Source: Symbiodinium natans (taxonomy: Eukaryota; Sar; Dinophyceae; Suessiales; Symbiodiniaceae). Taken from it: 64,000 nt of DNA. The notes beneath the pieces are model-generated. The model saw only the letters and a list, made by a program, of their open reading frames with translations. It searched no databases and was not told the origin of the DNA. Where the stretch lies: assembly GCA_905221605.1 (NCBI GenBank), contig CAJNDS010002761.1, forward strand, positions 1 through 64,000, read 5' to 3'. Numbering within the stretch: position 1 is the stretch's first letter; every line of letters starts with the position of its first letter. The position numbers and the translations under genes were made by a program. Below, piece by piece: positions 35,062 to 45,989 of the stretch.

Positions 35062-36690
35062 ATGGCCGGTGTTGAGAAGGCACTCCGATCGAGTCTTCAG
35101 TTTGTCCGTGGTGCTGTCTGGATGAAGCAGCAGTGCCCCGAAAGAAGGGAGCTCAGCTAAGAAGAGCGTGTCGTATTCGCTGTGACCAGATGTGCTTGAT
35201 CCAGAGACTCATGTAAGGCAGCTGCCTGACTGACAAGCCACCACACCCTGGCACCCTCGAACGTGGAGGCGCTTTCGGCAAACACGTCACACTTCATGAC
35301 AGCCAAGCCATTCTGGGATCTTTCTTGCGGGCTTGGGACGCACCTTTATCGGCCAAGGATCGCCGATTAAATCAAGCAGCAAGGATTGCAGCACGAAAAG
35401 TCGAAGACGTGCGCCGTGGTGCCATGTGTTGTTCGGAACTTATTCTTTTCCCGTCCAGGCTTTGCAGCGCGCCTGGCTGAGCGGCAAGCTTGCGAGCCTC
35501 AAAAAAAGCATCGCTGCAGCCCAGGCTCTTTCGCGGGTGTCTGTGGAGGTGTAAGCAGTCAAGAGGTTCGCTCGTAGTCTGAGGGCATCACCACCAACCA
35601 GAAGAATCCCAACACTGATGTTGTTTTGGCTCTTGTGCTTCCGCGATCTTCCCGGCCTCACGGGTCTCACGCCCTGACGGGCTGTCTGTTGTTCTGCGCT
35701 GGATTTATCTGTAGTTTTCTGTTGCCCAACTAGTGAAGCAGTCCGCGCGGCCTGTGCCATCCCGGTGTAGCTCTGCTTAGCGTTGACCCTCCTGCTCTTG
35801 AAGACACCCCCCGCCGCCCCGTCGGCCGTAGGCCCGTAGGCTCTGCGCTGCTCTGCTCGACGTATTGCATAGCTGCATATAGCTCTTGACTTGACGTACC
35901 TGACCTCGCCGCTCGCCTCACCACAGGGAAGAAGTTCAACTTCTAAGTTGCGCATGGACTGCTGTTGCCACGGTTCTTATAGCATGGGCTTCGGGGTCTG
36001 GGTGTCTCAGCGAAGTTTTTTGCGGTGGTCATGGCGCTGTCCAGAGCGCCCTTGCCTGGGGTAGCGCAACCGGTGGTGGCAGCTCGGCAGCAGTTCGGCG
36101 AGCATGTGCATGGTGCCATGATAACTTTTCGAGGACCATTCTAGGATCTGAACACGTTTGACACTTTGGATTGAGATCCGCTGTGCATCGTACCGTTTGT
36201 ACCGTGCTCCAGACATCCCCTGCTTCATCTCACATGAGGTCCGGCCCCCTTATTGTGCGAGACTGAGACTGGCACCCTGCGCAGCCTGCAGTCCTTCCCA
36301 TCTCACGGTCCTCAAACACCAGGCCCACCGTGTGCGGTCATCCGGCCCATGATGTGCCCGCTCGGTGCCCTGCATGGTGTGTTGTGTGAGCTCCCGTGCG
36401 CTCTCAGGCCAAAGGCCATGGTCAAGCCGTAGCAGGGCCGAAGTGGCGGAGCTCAAAGAAGCCGTCATGAGGCTTGCTTGAGTCAAGCCTCATGACGGCT
36501 TCTTTGAGCTCTGCCATTTCGGCCCTGCTACAAATGTCCGCCGGCCACCTGGTTGCCAGCCAGCTTCTGCAAGTACTCCTCCACGGGCCAGACAAGTTGC
36601 ATGGCCCAGGAGTACTTACAGGAGCTGGCTCGCAACCAGGTGGCCTGGGACGCTTGTCGTAGGGGCTTCATCAACGGGAGACTCATATAT
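35062..36690 (+). pseudogene. Repeated gene, unit C1 remnant
   Basis: Retains the N-terminal exon-like segments (MAGVEKALRSSLQFV at 35062, with TGC where unit B has TGA, so the frame runs nine codons further before a stop; ASLKKSIAAAQ near 35500). It lacks all normal coil modules and the C-terminal exons. Cannot encode a full product. Confidence 0.6.
36429..36643. repeat. Double palindrome made from the coil module
   Basis: 36429-36476 and 36484-36531 are inverted copies (48 bp, two mismatches, 7-base loop). 36545-36580 and 36608-36643 are inverted copies (36 bp, three mismatches). Together they show one module in reverse orientation inserted between two partial forward copies. Confidence 0.85.
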
Positions 36691-36884
36691 GGGAGATCAC
36701 GCAGCAGACCGCGCCGGCTCACAGAGCACCGGTGCCTTGACGTGCCTGATATGAAGTGTTGTGTGTGTCAGCCATGCATCTGGCCATGCATCTGTCTACC
36801 GAGACTTGAAAGCTTTACTGCCTAAATGAGACCGTCGTACCAAAGCATACCAAAGCACCCTCGCGATTGGAAGATCGTGCGAGC

Positions 36885-39391
36885 CCTCATTGTCGGATTC
36901 GCAGTGTCCAGATGTGTTCGATCCAGAAACTGCTCATGTAAGGCAGCTGCCTGATAGACATGCCGGCAGCGTGCCACCACACCTCGGCGCCTCGAACGTG
37001 GAGGCACGTCGGCAATCACGCAGACACACTTCATGACATCCAAGTCAGTCCTTTCTATGTGCTTAGGAGGCGCCTTTATCGGCCAAGGATTGCTGCTAAG
37101 CAGCAAGGATTGCAGCACCAGGAGTCGAAGATATGCGCCGTGAGTGCATGTTGCTATGATTTGCATTTCCCGTCCAGGCTTTGCAGAGCGCATGGCCTCC
37201 GAGCGGCAAGCTTCGAGCCTCAAAAATCGCAGCGCTGCAGCCCAGGTTCTTTCGCGGGTGTCAGTGGAGGTTTAATTTAAGCAGTCCAGGGTTTCACTCG
37301 TAGTTGGACGGCATCACCACCAACCAGAAAAAGATCTTCACGGCCTCACGGGTCTCAAGCCCTGACGAGCTTTCAGGCTGTTGTTCTGTGCCGGATTTAC
37401 CTGTAGTTTTCTGCTGCCCAATCCCGGTGTAGCAGCACTGCTTAGCGTGGACCCTCCTGCTCTTGAAGACACCCCGCCCCCCGGTGGCCGCAGGCCCGCA
37501 GGCTCTGCGCTGCTCTGCTCGACATATGGCATAGCTGCAACTTGACGTACCTGACGTACCTGATGTACCTCGCCGCTCGCCTCACCACAGGGAAGAAGTT
37601 CAACTTGCGCATGTCCATGGACAGTGCTGTTGCTACAGTTGCTAAAGCATGGGCTTCGGGGTCTGGGTGTCTCAGCGAAGTTTTTTGTTGGCGCCGCTTT
37701 TCAGAGCGCCCTTGCCTGGGGTAGCGCAACCGGTAGTGGCAGAACGATTCTAGGACCATTCTAGGATACATGTCTGACACTTTGGTTTGAGATCCGCTTT
37801 GCTTTTCGGTCAAGCCTTTCTGTCTAACCAGGTGTCACGAACCGTCAATTGGAAACCCGGAGCTCGATAATTAGCGCGCTCGCTTTGTTGCTGCTATTGT
37901 TTGTTGTGCTTGATGTGCTTGTGCTGTTTGTTAGTTGCTTTGCCCACTTCTTCTGCTCTCTCTCGAAGGTGGAAACGGTTTGTGCACACTGCTCTCCTTC
38001 CATGCTGAAACTGTACAGGCAAATACAGGTGTGTACACTTGTGTGCCATTGTGTAGAGTGTAAAGGCTCGGCGGTAAGGCCCCAGGTTTTCAAAACTGCG
38101 CAGTTGATGTGCCGAGGCCTCCCTTGCCGATGCTTCTGGGAGAGGAGGCGGGGATTTCAACTCGCAAGAACTCTGCACTTCGCCAAGCTTCAAGCCCCAT
38201 AAAAACTGCTGGGTCAGGATGCCCGCAAATTGGAAGTTCAAACATCCAAAGCGACGGCGGGTCGTTGGAGCATACTGGCCTCTGCCTCTGCTTCCCCAAA
38301 CGTGCAGGTTCCGGCGACCACGGCCAGTGAAGAATATGTGGCGGCCCTCAAAGGTGAGTTCCATGCAACCCTGGTCCGTGTCTTACTTGATGTCCGAGCC
38401 ACCCGCACCTCTAGTTAAAGCGCCTGCACGTGGGAGGCACGCGCCCTGGACAAGACATCAGCGGAGAAGGCCTCTGATCACTGTTGCGACAGCTCGCGTG
38501 GCGCTGGCCACTGCGATTAGCACGGGTGCAAGCGCCGCAGTAGCTTCTCAGATTGAGTCTGAGTTGAGCAGTATAGCTGCTACAGCAGAGTAAAGCAGAC
38601 TTTGGGCCTGACCGTGCGAGGCGGTAAAGTAAAGCCCACGAGCTGGATTCTCCTTGAGTTTTATAGTGCTCTTGCGTGGCTTTGTCCGCGGGGACGCTTG
38701 TAGCAGGGGCTTGATCAACGGGAGACTCACACGGGAGGCCGAAGTGGCAGAGCTCAAAGAAGCAGTCCGGTGGCTTGAGGCGCGCGCGCGTCAAAGCGGC
38801 TGCATCCGTGATGTATCACAGTCGCAATCTGCCACCTCTGCTGGCACTTACGTGTGGGATGCATGACTTCTGAGATCTTCTGAGGCAGCTGCCAGGTGCT
38901 GGGAGGTGGAGAAGGCCACTGATCAGCGTTGTGGCTGTTCCAGTGGTGACTGCCACGGTAATGTACGTCTCCTTCTGAGGCCGAGCTGCAACAAGAACTC
39001 GCCATCGCAGCAGCTGCTTCTCAGGACGGCATTTGCATTGAGCGTCAGCTAGTGAGTATCACGTAGCGGCCAATCCTGTGCCAAGGGTTTGCGCACGCAT
39101 CCCGGGCATCAGGGGCCTCGGTGGGTGGCTGGGGGGTGTTGTCTTCTTGCTCGTTGAGGGCCCTGGGCCCCCAGAATCCCGCAACGATGTGGCGCTTTTC
39201 GGTGGCCTCTTCCTGCGCTTTGAGGGGTGGGTCCGTGTGTGGCCGCGTGGGTGCGGGGCTGCGCAGATCTGTGGCCGGAGAAAGGCCTCGTTGAGATGCC
39301 GCCGACCCTAAGAGAACAATTGCGGCTCTGCCCGGCCCCGGATGCTATCAAGTAGTTCCCAAAGCACGAGTGAACCGTATGTGGTCCGTGG
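36885..39391 (+). repeat. Array unit C2 (3'-truncated copy)
   Basis: Re-enters the unit near its head (CAGATGTG...AGGCAGCTGCCTGA), runs through the GGTCTGGGTGTCTCAGCG exon region with several deletions and stops near the second coil module at ATGTGGTCCGTGG (about 39391). Beyond that the sequence is unrelated. No intact gene copy is present. Confidence 0.75.
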
Positions 39392-39540
39392 GCCCAAACA
39401 TGTAGGTGGGAGCCTTGGTGCGCGTCTTCTGCGGCTGTCATGTCTCTTCCTTGATTCAAAATGGCCTGTGAAGTTTTGGCTTCAGGAGGTAACTGGCTTG
39501 TACAGACCAACCCGGCTTGGGCACAGTGGTCCTTGTCTTG

Positions 39541-42500
39541 ATGTCTGGAGCCATGGCATGGCTGTGCATCCTGATGACGCTGGTGGCTACCTGCGCAGCG
39601 AAGGAGCCAAGCCACTGGTGCCAGGTGGGAGCATGTTATGGGGCTCAGGGCTGTCATGGGCAGTGGGGTATAGGGGCAGGGGGTTTACGGGTCTGGCGAG
39701 CTTGACTTTGATAGGTAATTAGAGCTTTCAAGGTGGTCTTGAACAGAAGCTTGGAGCCCTAAGGTGCCGACGGGTTCCTGTCATGGCCACAAATCGCAGC
39801 TGGTGGAAGTGGCAATGCCAGCTTTCATGAAAGACTGGATCCATATGGTACGAGTAACGAACACTCCAGATGTAGCAGATTGTCGCGAATCCGGCATTTG
39901 CGGATTCTCGTGGGACAGTGTCCGATATGTCGACTGGGATGGAGATGGTGACCTTGATGTGGTGACTGCTTATCCCAAGCGCCCGTGGCCAGTCGGCATG
40001 CCAGACAGCATACCTGTTGGGCCGCTGATGCTGATCGAGCAGCTGTCCAATGGAAGTGCGCGCCCACACATCTTGCTAGAGTTTCTGGGTTCTTGTTAAG
40101 GAGTTTAATTAAAGTTATCATCATAGGGCACTTGAGTAAAAGGTTTCTTTATTATTTTCGCTTAAACCAAATCCCTAGGTTTGGCATGGGTGCCGATGAT
40201 GTGAAAAGATCCGGGGAATCTTTGGAGGTGACGGACTGGGACCAGGATGGCGACTGGGACGTGATCTTCTCTGACCACTTCTTGCAGAGCCAGGAAGACA
40301 AGATAGTGCTTTTGGAGCAATCTTCCGAAGGCTTTCGGAAGAAAATCCTCGCAAATGTCACGCACTGCGCGGGGGAGATCGCGCCGGTTCTACAGACGAT
40401 TGACTTCGACGGGGATTCAGATCTTGACATCATTTATTGTGGCCGTTTCTTTGAAAGAATCACGCCAGATGAGGTTATTGAGAGACCTGGAAATCAATCC
40501 CCGCTGGAGACGCTTGGAAGTCGCCCCTCCATGTCGGTCACCGTGCTAGACTGGGACTCCGACGGGGACCTCGACTTCCTGGTGGACAGGCTGAGTGAGC
40601 AATGCGAAGGACCGCGTGGTTGCATTGTGGATCTCGTCCTGCTGACCCAGCAAGCAGATGGAAGCTTTACAGAAAAAACTGGTGACGAGAATCCCTTCCA
40701 GCAAGGCTTCGAACGGTGGCATGGGTGGTCTACGGTTTCCAGTCGTCCGCAGTTAGTGCAGCAGTCAGGTCAAACAATGCTGATCTTGAAGGACTATGGG
40801 TTATCGTTTTATGAGGTTCGCCGGCAGGACGTGCTTATCCCACGGGAACAGACACTCAACGAGTTTGCCGGCGTTTCAGTGGGCTACGGCAGTGAACCTG
40901 TGATTGTTGACTGGGACAGCGATGGCAGAATGGACCTGATAACCGTTGATCTGGACGGAGGCTTGCGCTACTTCAAGCAGAAAGATGTGGGCATGGTTGA
41001 GGAGAAATTTGATTTCAGCAATGTAACTCTGGGCCTGGAGCCCTGGCATTTCTCATCTACAACACCCAAACACAATCGGCATCTCTACTTGGGGCGCACA
41101 ATTCGGCTGCATGCTACTGACTGGGATCAGGATGGTGATGTGGATCTCATTGTGGCCATCTCCCAGGGAGAGCTGCGCTACTTTGAGCGGCAAGGGTCGG
41201 CTCTGATTCAAAGGATCGGGCAGGACAACCCGTTCGCTGAGATCTCTATCAATGCCACTGACCTACAGCAGGCCGCGAAGCCATTTTTTGATTGGGAGCC
41301 TCTTTTAGTACAGCCAATGGCAGTAGACTGGGACTCAGATGGTGATCTTGATCTGGTGCTGGGTCCAGTCGGTCGGTATTTTGAGCGCCTGCGCAATGGA
41401 AGCTTAATGGAATGGCCACTGCAGGACAGCCCGTTCGCCAACGTGTCGCAAAAGCCGGATGAAGAAAAGTTTCAGCTTGGCAAAGATGGGTGGTGGGGCA
41501 AGACAAACAGGGCCAGGACCCAAGGCCTCTGGAGGTTTGTAGATTGTGATCGTGACGGGGACCTCGATTTGGTGCGCCTTCGCATCTGGATCAAAGGATA
41601 TCGGGGATTCGACGAAGCCGTCCTCCAGTCTTGTGAGCGTCTTGCTGACGGTGGCTTGGATTGTGAGACCAACCTGACCTGCGGAGCAGGTGTGACCTTT
41701 GTGGGGGATGACTTCGGCCTGATGGATATTGGCTATTGGGAGGAGGAGGCCGTGTTGCAGGTGATCCAGGTGGTGAAGAGTGGCACCATCGTTTGGAAAT
41801 GGGATTTCTGCATCCCCCAGGACCCATGCCTCTCCAAGGGCGTGTGCATGCCGTCAGGTCGGTGCAGCTGCATCACGGGGCACCGCCTCTCTGACTGTTC
41901 TGGCTGCCAGAAGGGCTTCTATACCAGGCAGGAGGTCCTTGGTGTTGCGCACTCTTGTGAGTCATGTGCAGGAGCTGACGAAAGCGGCACAACTCAATGC
42001 TCCAATCGAGGATTTTGCCTTGACGACGAGGCTCTCCAGCGGGATGTGCGGAGGGCCATGACGGATGCAATTCGTGGGAACGGTTCATGTATTTGCACTG
42101 AGCCGAGCTTTGGCGGAACAGATGCCTTGGGCCGCAGCTCTTGCAGCGAGGGCGTATGTCCACCAGGAACTCGTGAGGTGCCTATGCTAGTTGATGGCAA
42201 CAGCAGCACCCTTCGGGTCTGCCAACCCTGTGCTGCGGGCTTCGTGTCCTCCAACACAACTTCGGCGTCGAACATCGCTTCTTCCCCCGGTGGGGGCTGC
42301 ACTGCCTGCCCCCCCGGCTCCTACGCCTCCTCCGCTGGCAGTTCCGCCTGTTCTCCTTGCCCTGCCGGATCTACGACCGGCTTCGCCGGGAGCAGCAGCT
42401 GTGAGAGATGCCCTCAGGGCCGCTTTGCGGGACCTGGGAGTTCAAATTGTCAACGGTGCGCTCCAGGAAGCATTGCGCAGCTTGTTGGCAGCAGCGAGTG

Positions 42501-44370
42501 TACCGCATGCTCAGAGCAACTCTTTGCTGTTGCTGCGCTAGACCAGCGTGGCTGCATTTGGGATCCTGTTGCTGTCACCTGTGCTGTCTTGACCCTGATC
42601 TTTGCTGTGGCCTTTGGGAACTTACTGGTTCGAGCTTTCTGCCACGTGGTTTCCATTGTGGATATCTCTCTGCAAGGGGAACAGGTGTTGATCACCACCC
42701 AGCACCCTCACAGGATCATGCCATGGAAGAGCCTGGGAACGGAGGTGACCCTCAGCGGCACATCCATTCCATGGCTGGACAGACCAGGCGAAAAACCTTT
42801 CCGGGCATGCGCTTCCGGCAGTAACCAGTTGGTCTTGCTTCACCCAGAAGGCAAGATCGGTGCCTCGGACACGTCCAGCGGCAGCTTGCGGATTCCAGTC
42901 AGATGGGCCTTCACGGCAACTGGATACGTGTACGTTCCGCTGCTTGTCTGGCTCACACTGCTAGCGATTGCAGCAGTTGCATGTGCACGGGTTGCAAGAT
43001 TGTCGTTCTCGGCGTTAGCCTGGGGTGCTTTGATTATTCTTGCAGCCGTTCTCAGCATGCAGGGCTACTGGTATCTTCTCAAACCGCACACTCCTTTGGA
43101 GAAGCGCCGGGGGCAGTTCACGAAAGGCCTGGAGAAAAGGCTTCGCCGGTGCAAGCGAGGTCCTGAACGCGCCATCACCGCAAAGCAATTGGTGGACTTC
43201 GTTGAATTCTTCCAAGGTTTCATATTGGAGCGCACCATGTACTACGTGAACGGCAACATCATCCAGCCACTTACGAAAAGGGATGCCGTCTCCTTTGCTG
43301 AGATGGTTGGGCCTAGTCCCGTCGCCTGGTTCGTAAGCCACTACTGGGGAACTGCCCTGCGCCATTTCGCTGACTCGATCCGCAAGCATGCGCAGCTCAT
43401 CCACGGCGATGACTGGAAGACGAACGCATACTGGATCTGCACCTTCAGCAACAACCAGTGGGCAGTTGAAGAGGCAAGCCGCAGGAAACAATTAGAATGC
43501 AATGTCATGGGTAGCAGGTTGTTCGGATTGCAGTATTGAGATAGAAGTGGCCAGACGCGGTCAACATGATCTTGCATGCACTGTACTCGTACCAGGTTGC
43601 TTTCCTGGTTGCGTAGCGGGCGCGTAAATTATAAGCCTGCGAAGTTTATCGTTTAGGCAAGCTGCTTGGAATATGATTCTGAGGCAACCACAAATAAGCT
43701 CAACATTCGAACCTGAGCGTACCTTGAAGCAACTCGCCACGAGACCCTGCAGACTTGAGAAAGCATAACAGACATGTGTTCGTTCGTCTCAGTTCACAAG
43801 CACCTGAGAATATCCACTATCGCAAAGAGTTTTCCCTGCATTCTGATACCCATGATCTAACATGTTCAGGAGCTTGGCGATGGCCAGTGGCAGGAGTCTT
43901 CCTTCTACCTTGCACTTCGAGATGCGCGCTGCCGAGGAACTGCTATGGTCTTGGATGAGTTCGCCCTTCCGCTGACACGCGCGTGGTGCCTCTTTGAAGT
44001 GTTGCAGACACTCTTGCTCTCCCAGCAGGACACGGGCTTCGGAGGTCTTCAGTTCTGTACGTCTACCGGCGTGATCAATGCGGGCCAGTCAGGCACAGAT
44101 GTCGCCATGGCAACGGCCAAGCGCCTGGCAAACTTGGACATGCGCAGCGCTGACGCAAGTAACCCAGACGACCTGCGCATGATTCGGGATCTGGTGGAGC
44201 GAATGCCCGGCGGCTTTGACTCCATGAACAGCTTTGTGCGCAGCTCCATGCGAACAGCGCTGATGGCCGTCAACAGCCAGTTCGTGAAAGAGTTCCAAGA
44301 CTTACGGACATTCTCGCTCAAAACTCAAGGGTGGAGACGGAGAGTGATGATACTGATTTGCCTCGTATGA
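39541..44370 (+). CDS. FG-GAP repeat membrane protein with C-terminal SHYWG domain
   Basis: Proposed exons: 39541-39624, 39800-40080, 40179-43473 and 43870-44370. Together they make an open frame of 1386 codons. Introns 1 and 2 are GT-AG and intron 3 is GC-AG (GAG then GCAAGC). Exon 1 encodes a signal peptide (MAWLCILMTLVATCAA). Then come eight DxDxDGDxD calcium loops (for example VDWDGDGDLDVV, LDWDSDGDLDFL) typical of FG-GAP/VCBS propeller blades. Next are Cys-rich EGF-like (CLSKGVCMPSGRCSC) and ephrin-receptor-like repeats (CPPGSYASSAGSSACSPC), then hydrophobic segments of about 20-25 residues (one after the Cys repeats, two near 42920-43080). A cytosolic C-terminal part has WFVSHYWG and, across intron 3, LPLTRAWCLFEVLQ. 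That tail is a module I know from dinoflagellate predictions; its biochemistry is unclear. A surface adhesion or sensor role is inferred. The end is uncertain: a frame offset after 44330 reads VETESDDTDLPRMTG and the repeats downstream may hold the true last exon. Confidence 0.8.
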
Positions 44371-44667
44371 CTGGCGCAGAGCCCGCCCCTGCACTTCCAA
44401 CTCTGCTGCAGCGCGGCGCCTCAAGCCACACGAAGACCAAGACTGGGTGAAGAAGCAACACTCCCACAAGCCGCTTGGTGCCGACTACTGCGCGCTGAAG
44501 CCACTGCGAAAATTCGTGCAAGCTGTCTGTGCATAACAAGTCGACACGTTCTTGCCTGCACAGCGTTTTAGAGGCAGAAGTCCATGCACAAATTCATGAC
44601 CAAAGATGAGGTGCTGTTCCTGCACACCGTATAGAGGCTGAAGCCCACTTTTGAGAGGCCGAGGTCC

Positions 44668-44841
44668 ATGAGCCAGCTCATGCTTTTCCTGTGCACGGCT
44701 ACAAGACAGCACACCCCGCGCTTCAAGCTGCTGCCCCACAAAGAAGACCGGGTGAAGAAACAACATTCCCACAAGCCGCTTGGTGCCGACTACTGCGCGC
44801 TGAAGCCACTGCGAAAATTCGTGCAAGCTGTCTGTGCATAA
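44668..44841 (+). CDS. 57-residue open frame in repeat copy 1/2
   Basis: ATG to TAA, beginning MSQLMLFLCTATRQH and ending KFVQAVCA. Repeated almost unchanged at 44973-45146. It may be a duplicated last exon rather than an independent small protein; no ribosome or leader context can be judged in this organism. Confidence 0.3.
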   Translation: MSQLMLFLCTATRQHTPRFKLLPHKEDRVKKQHSHKPLGADYCALKPLRKFVQAVCA

Positions 44842-44972
44842 CAAGTCGACACGTTCTTGCCTGCACAGCGTTTTAGAGGCAGAAGTCCATGCACAAATTC
44901 ATGACCAAAGATGAGGTGCTGTTCCTGCACACCGTATAGAGGCTGAAGCCCGCTTTTTAGAGGCCGAGGTCC

Positions 44973-45146
44973 ATGAGCCAGCTCATGCTTTTCCTGTGCA
45001 CGGCTACAAGACAGCACACCCCGCGCTTCAAGCTGCTGCCCCACAAAGAAGACCGGGTGAAGAAACAACATTCCCACAAGCCGCTTGGTGCCGACTACTG
45101 CGCGCTGAAGCCACTGCGAAAATTCGTGCAAGCTGTCTGTGCATAA
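44973..45146 (+). CDS. 57-residue open frame in repeat copy 2/3
   Basis: Second copy of the frame at 44668-44841. Upstream in the same frame, copy 1 reads RLKPTFERPRS without a stop, whereas this copy has a TAG in that stretch. Confidence 0.3.
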   Translation: MSQLMLFLCTATRQHTPRFKLLPHKEDRVKKQHSHKPLGADYCALKPLRKFVQAVCA

Positions 45147-45277
45147 CAAGTCGACACGTTCTTGCCTGCACAGCGTTTTAGAGGCAGAAGTCCATGCACA
45201 AATTCATGACCAAAGATGAGGTGCTGTTCCTGCACACCGTATAGAGGCTGAAGCCCACTTTTGAGAGGCCGAGGTCC

Positions 45278-45582
45278 ATGAGCCAGCTCATGCTTTTCCT
45301 GTGCACGGCTACAAGACAGCACACCCCGCGCTTCAAGCTGCTGCGCGTGATCTGCAAAGGGGATGGGCAAGTTGACTGGTACATTTTCCATCAGAGTTGC
45401 TCTTTCAACAACGGCTCCACAGCAGTGGTGATGACGATGACGATGATGATGTCTCGGTCATTGCCGTTATCAAGCATAGTCAATTGCCAGTACCCACTCC
45501 CCACGATATCCCCCTGGCAGACTCCAAATTCGACCTTGGTGCAGCTACTTTGCCGGGAGGCCGGGAGGCCCGGGAGTATTGA
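45278..45582 (+). CDS. Third repeat copy running into an acidic exon-like segment
   Basis: Starts like the two preceding small frames (MSQLMLFLCTATRQH) but diverges after FKLL into unique sequence (VICKGDGQVDWYIFHQ). A pyrimidine-rich AG at about 45420 precedes another frame with SGDDDDDDDVSVIAVIKHSQ that ends at 45582. This could be the true 3' end of the FG-GAP gene, spliced past the tandem copies. Confidence 0.3.
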
Positions 45583-45989
45583 AGGTCTCGGCACTTGCCA
45601 TAGTTGCGTCGTCCGCAGGCCCTCCAAAGAGCCCGGGGAGGAAGGCCGGGGATGCCAGAGCTCTCACGGCGAATCCATGTGTTTGCCTTGCTGAGGTTGT
45701 TGATTGGCTGATATTTTGAGTAGTGCTCCTCATCTCGATCCTTTTCGAGGGGCCAGCGGTCCTCACACTTCATGACAGCCAAGCCGTTCTGTGATCCTTC
45801 TTGCGGGCTTGGGAGGCACCTTTACCGGGCAAGGATCGCCGCTAGTTAAGCAGCAAGGATTGCAACACAGGAGTCGAAGACATGCGCTGTGATGCCATGT
45901 GTTGTTCGGAAGTTATTCTTTTCCCGTCCAGGCTCTGCAGTGCGCGTGGCCTCCGAGCAGCAAGCTGAGAGCCTCAAAAAGCGCATCGG

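Larger units (their letters stand above)
34903..36884 (+). repeat. Array unit C1 (internally deleted copy)
   Basis: Starts with the unit head (ACAAACACACCCAAGG, then the MAGVEKALRSSLQF start at 35062). It follows unit B closely to about 36190, then jumps to a rearranged coil module (36420-36690) and the sequence that precedes the WQDAGLW exon (GAGATCACGCAGCAGACCGC). About 5.7 kb is missing. Confidence 0.75.
44378..45345 (+). repeat. 305-bp tandem repeat, about three copies, exon-like
   Basis: Equivalent points fall at 44501, 44806 and 45111, giving an exact period of 305 bp; copies 2 and 3 are almost identical. Each carries the segment coding VKKQHSHKPLGADYCALKPL followed by RKFVQAVCA and TAA. 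In the first, more diverged copy this is preceded by a pyrimidine-rich AG (CCAACTCTGCTGCAG) directly downstream of the FG-GAP gene. The array therefore looks like a terminal exon and its flanks copied in tandem. Confidence 0.85.

Noticed and set aside
40152-43577. Several minus-strand frames opposite the FG-GAP gene.
   Set aside because: They are shadows of the strongly supported plus-strand coding exon.
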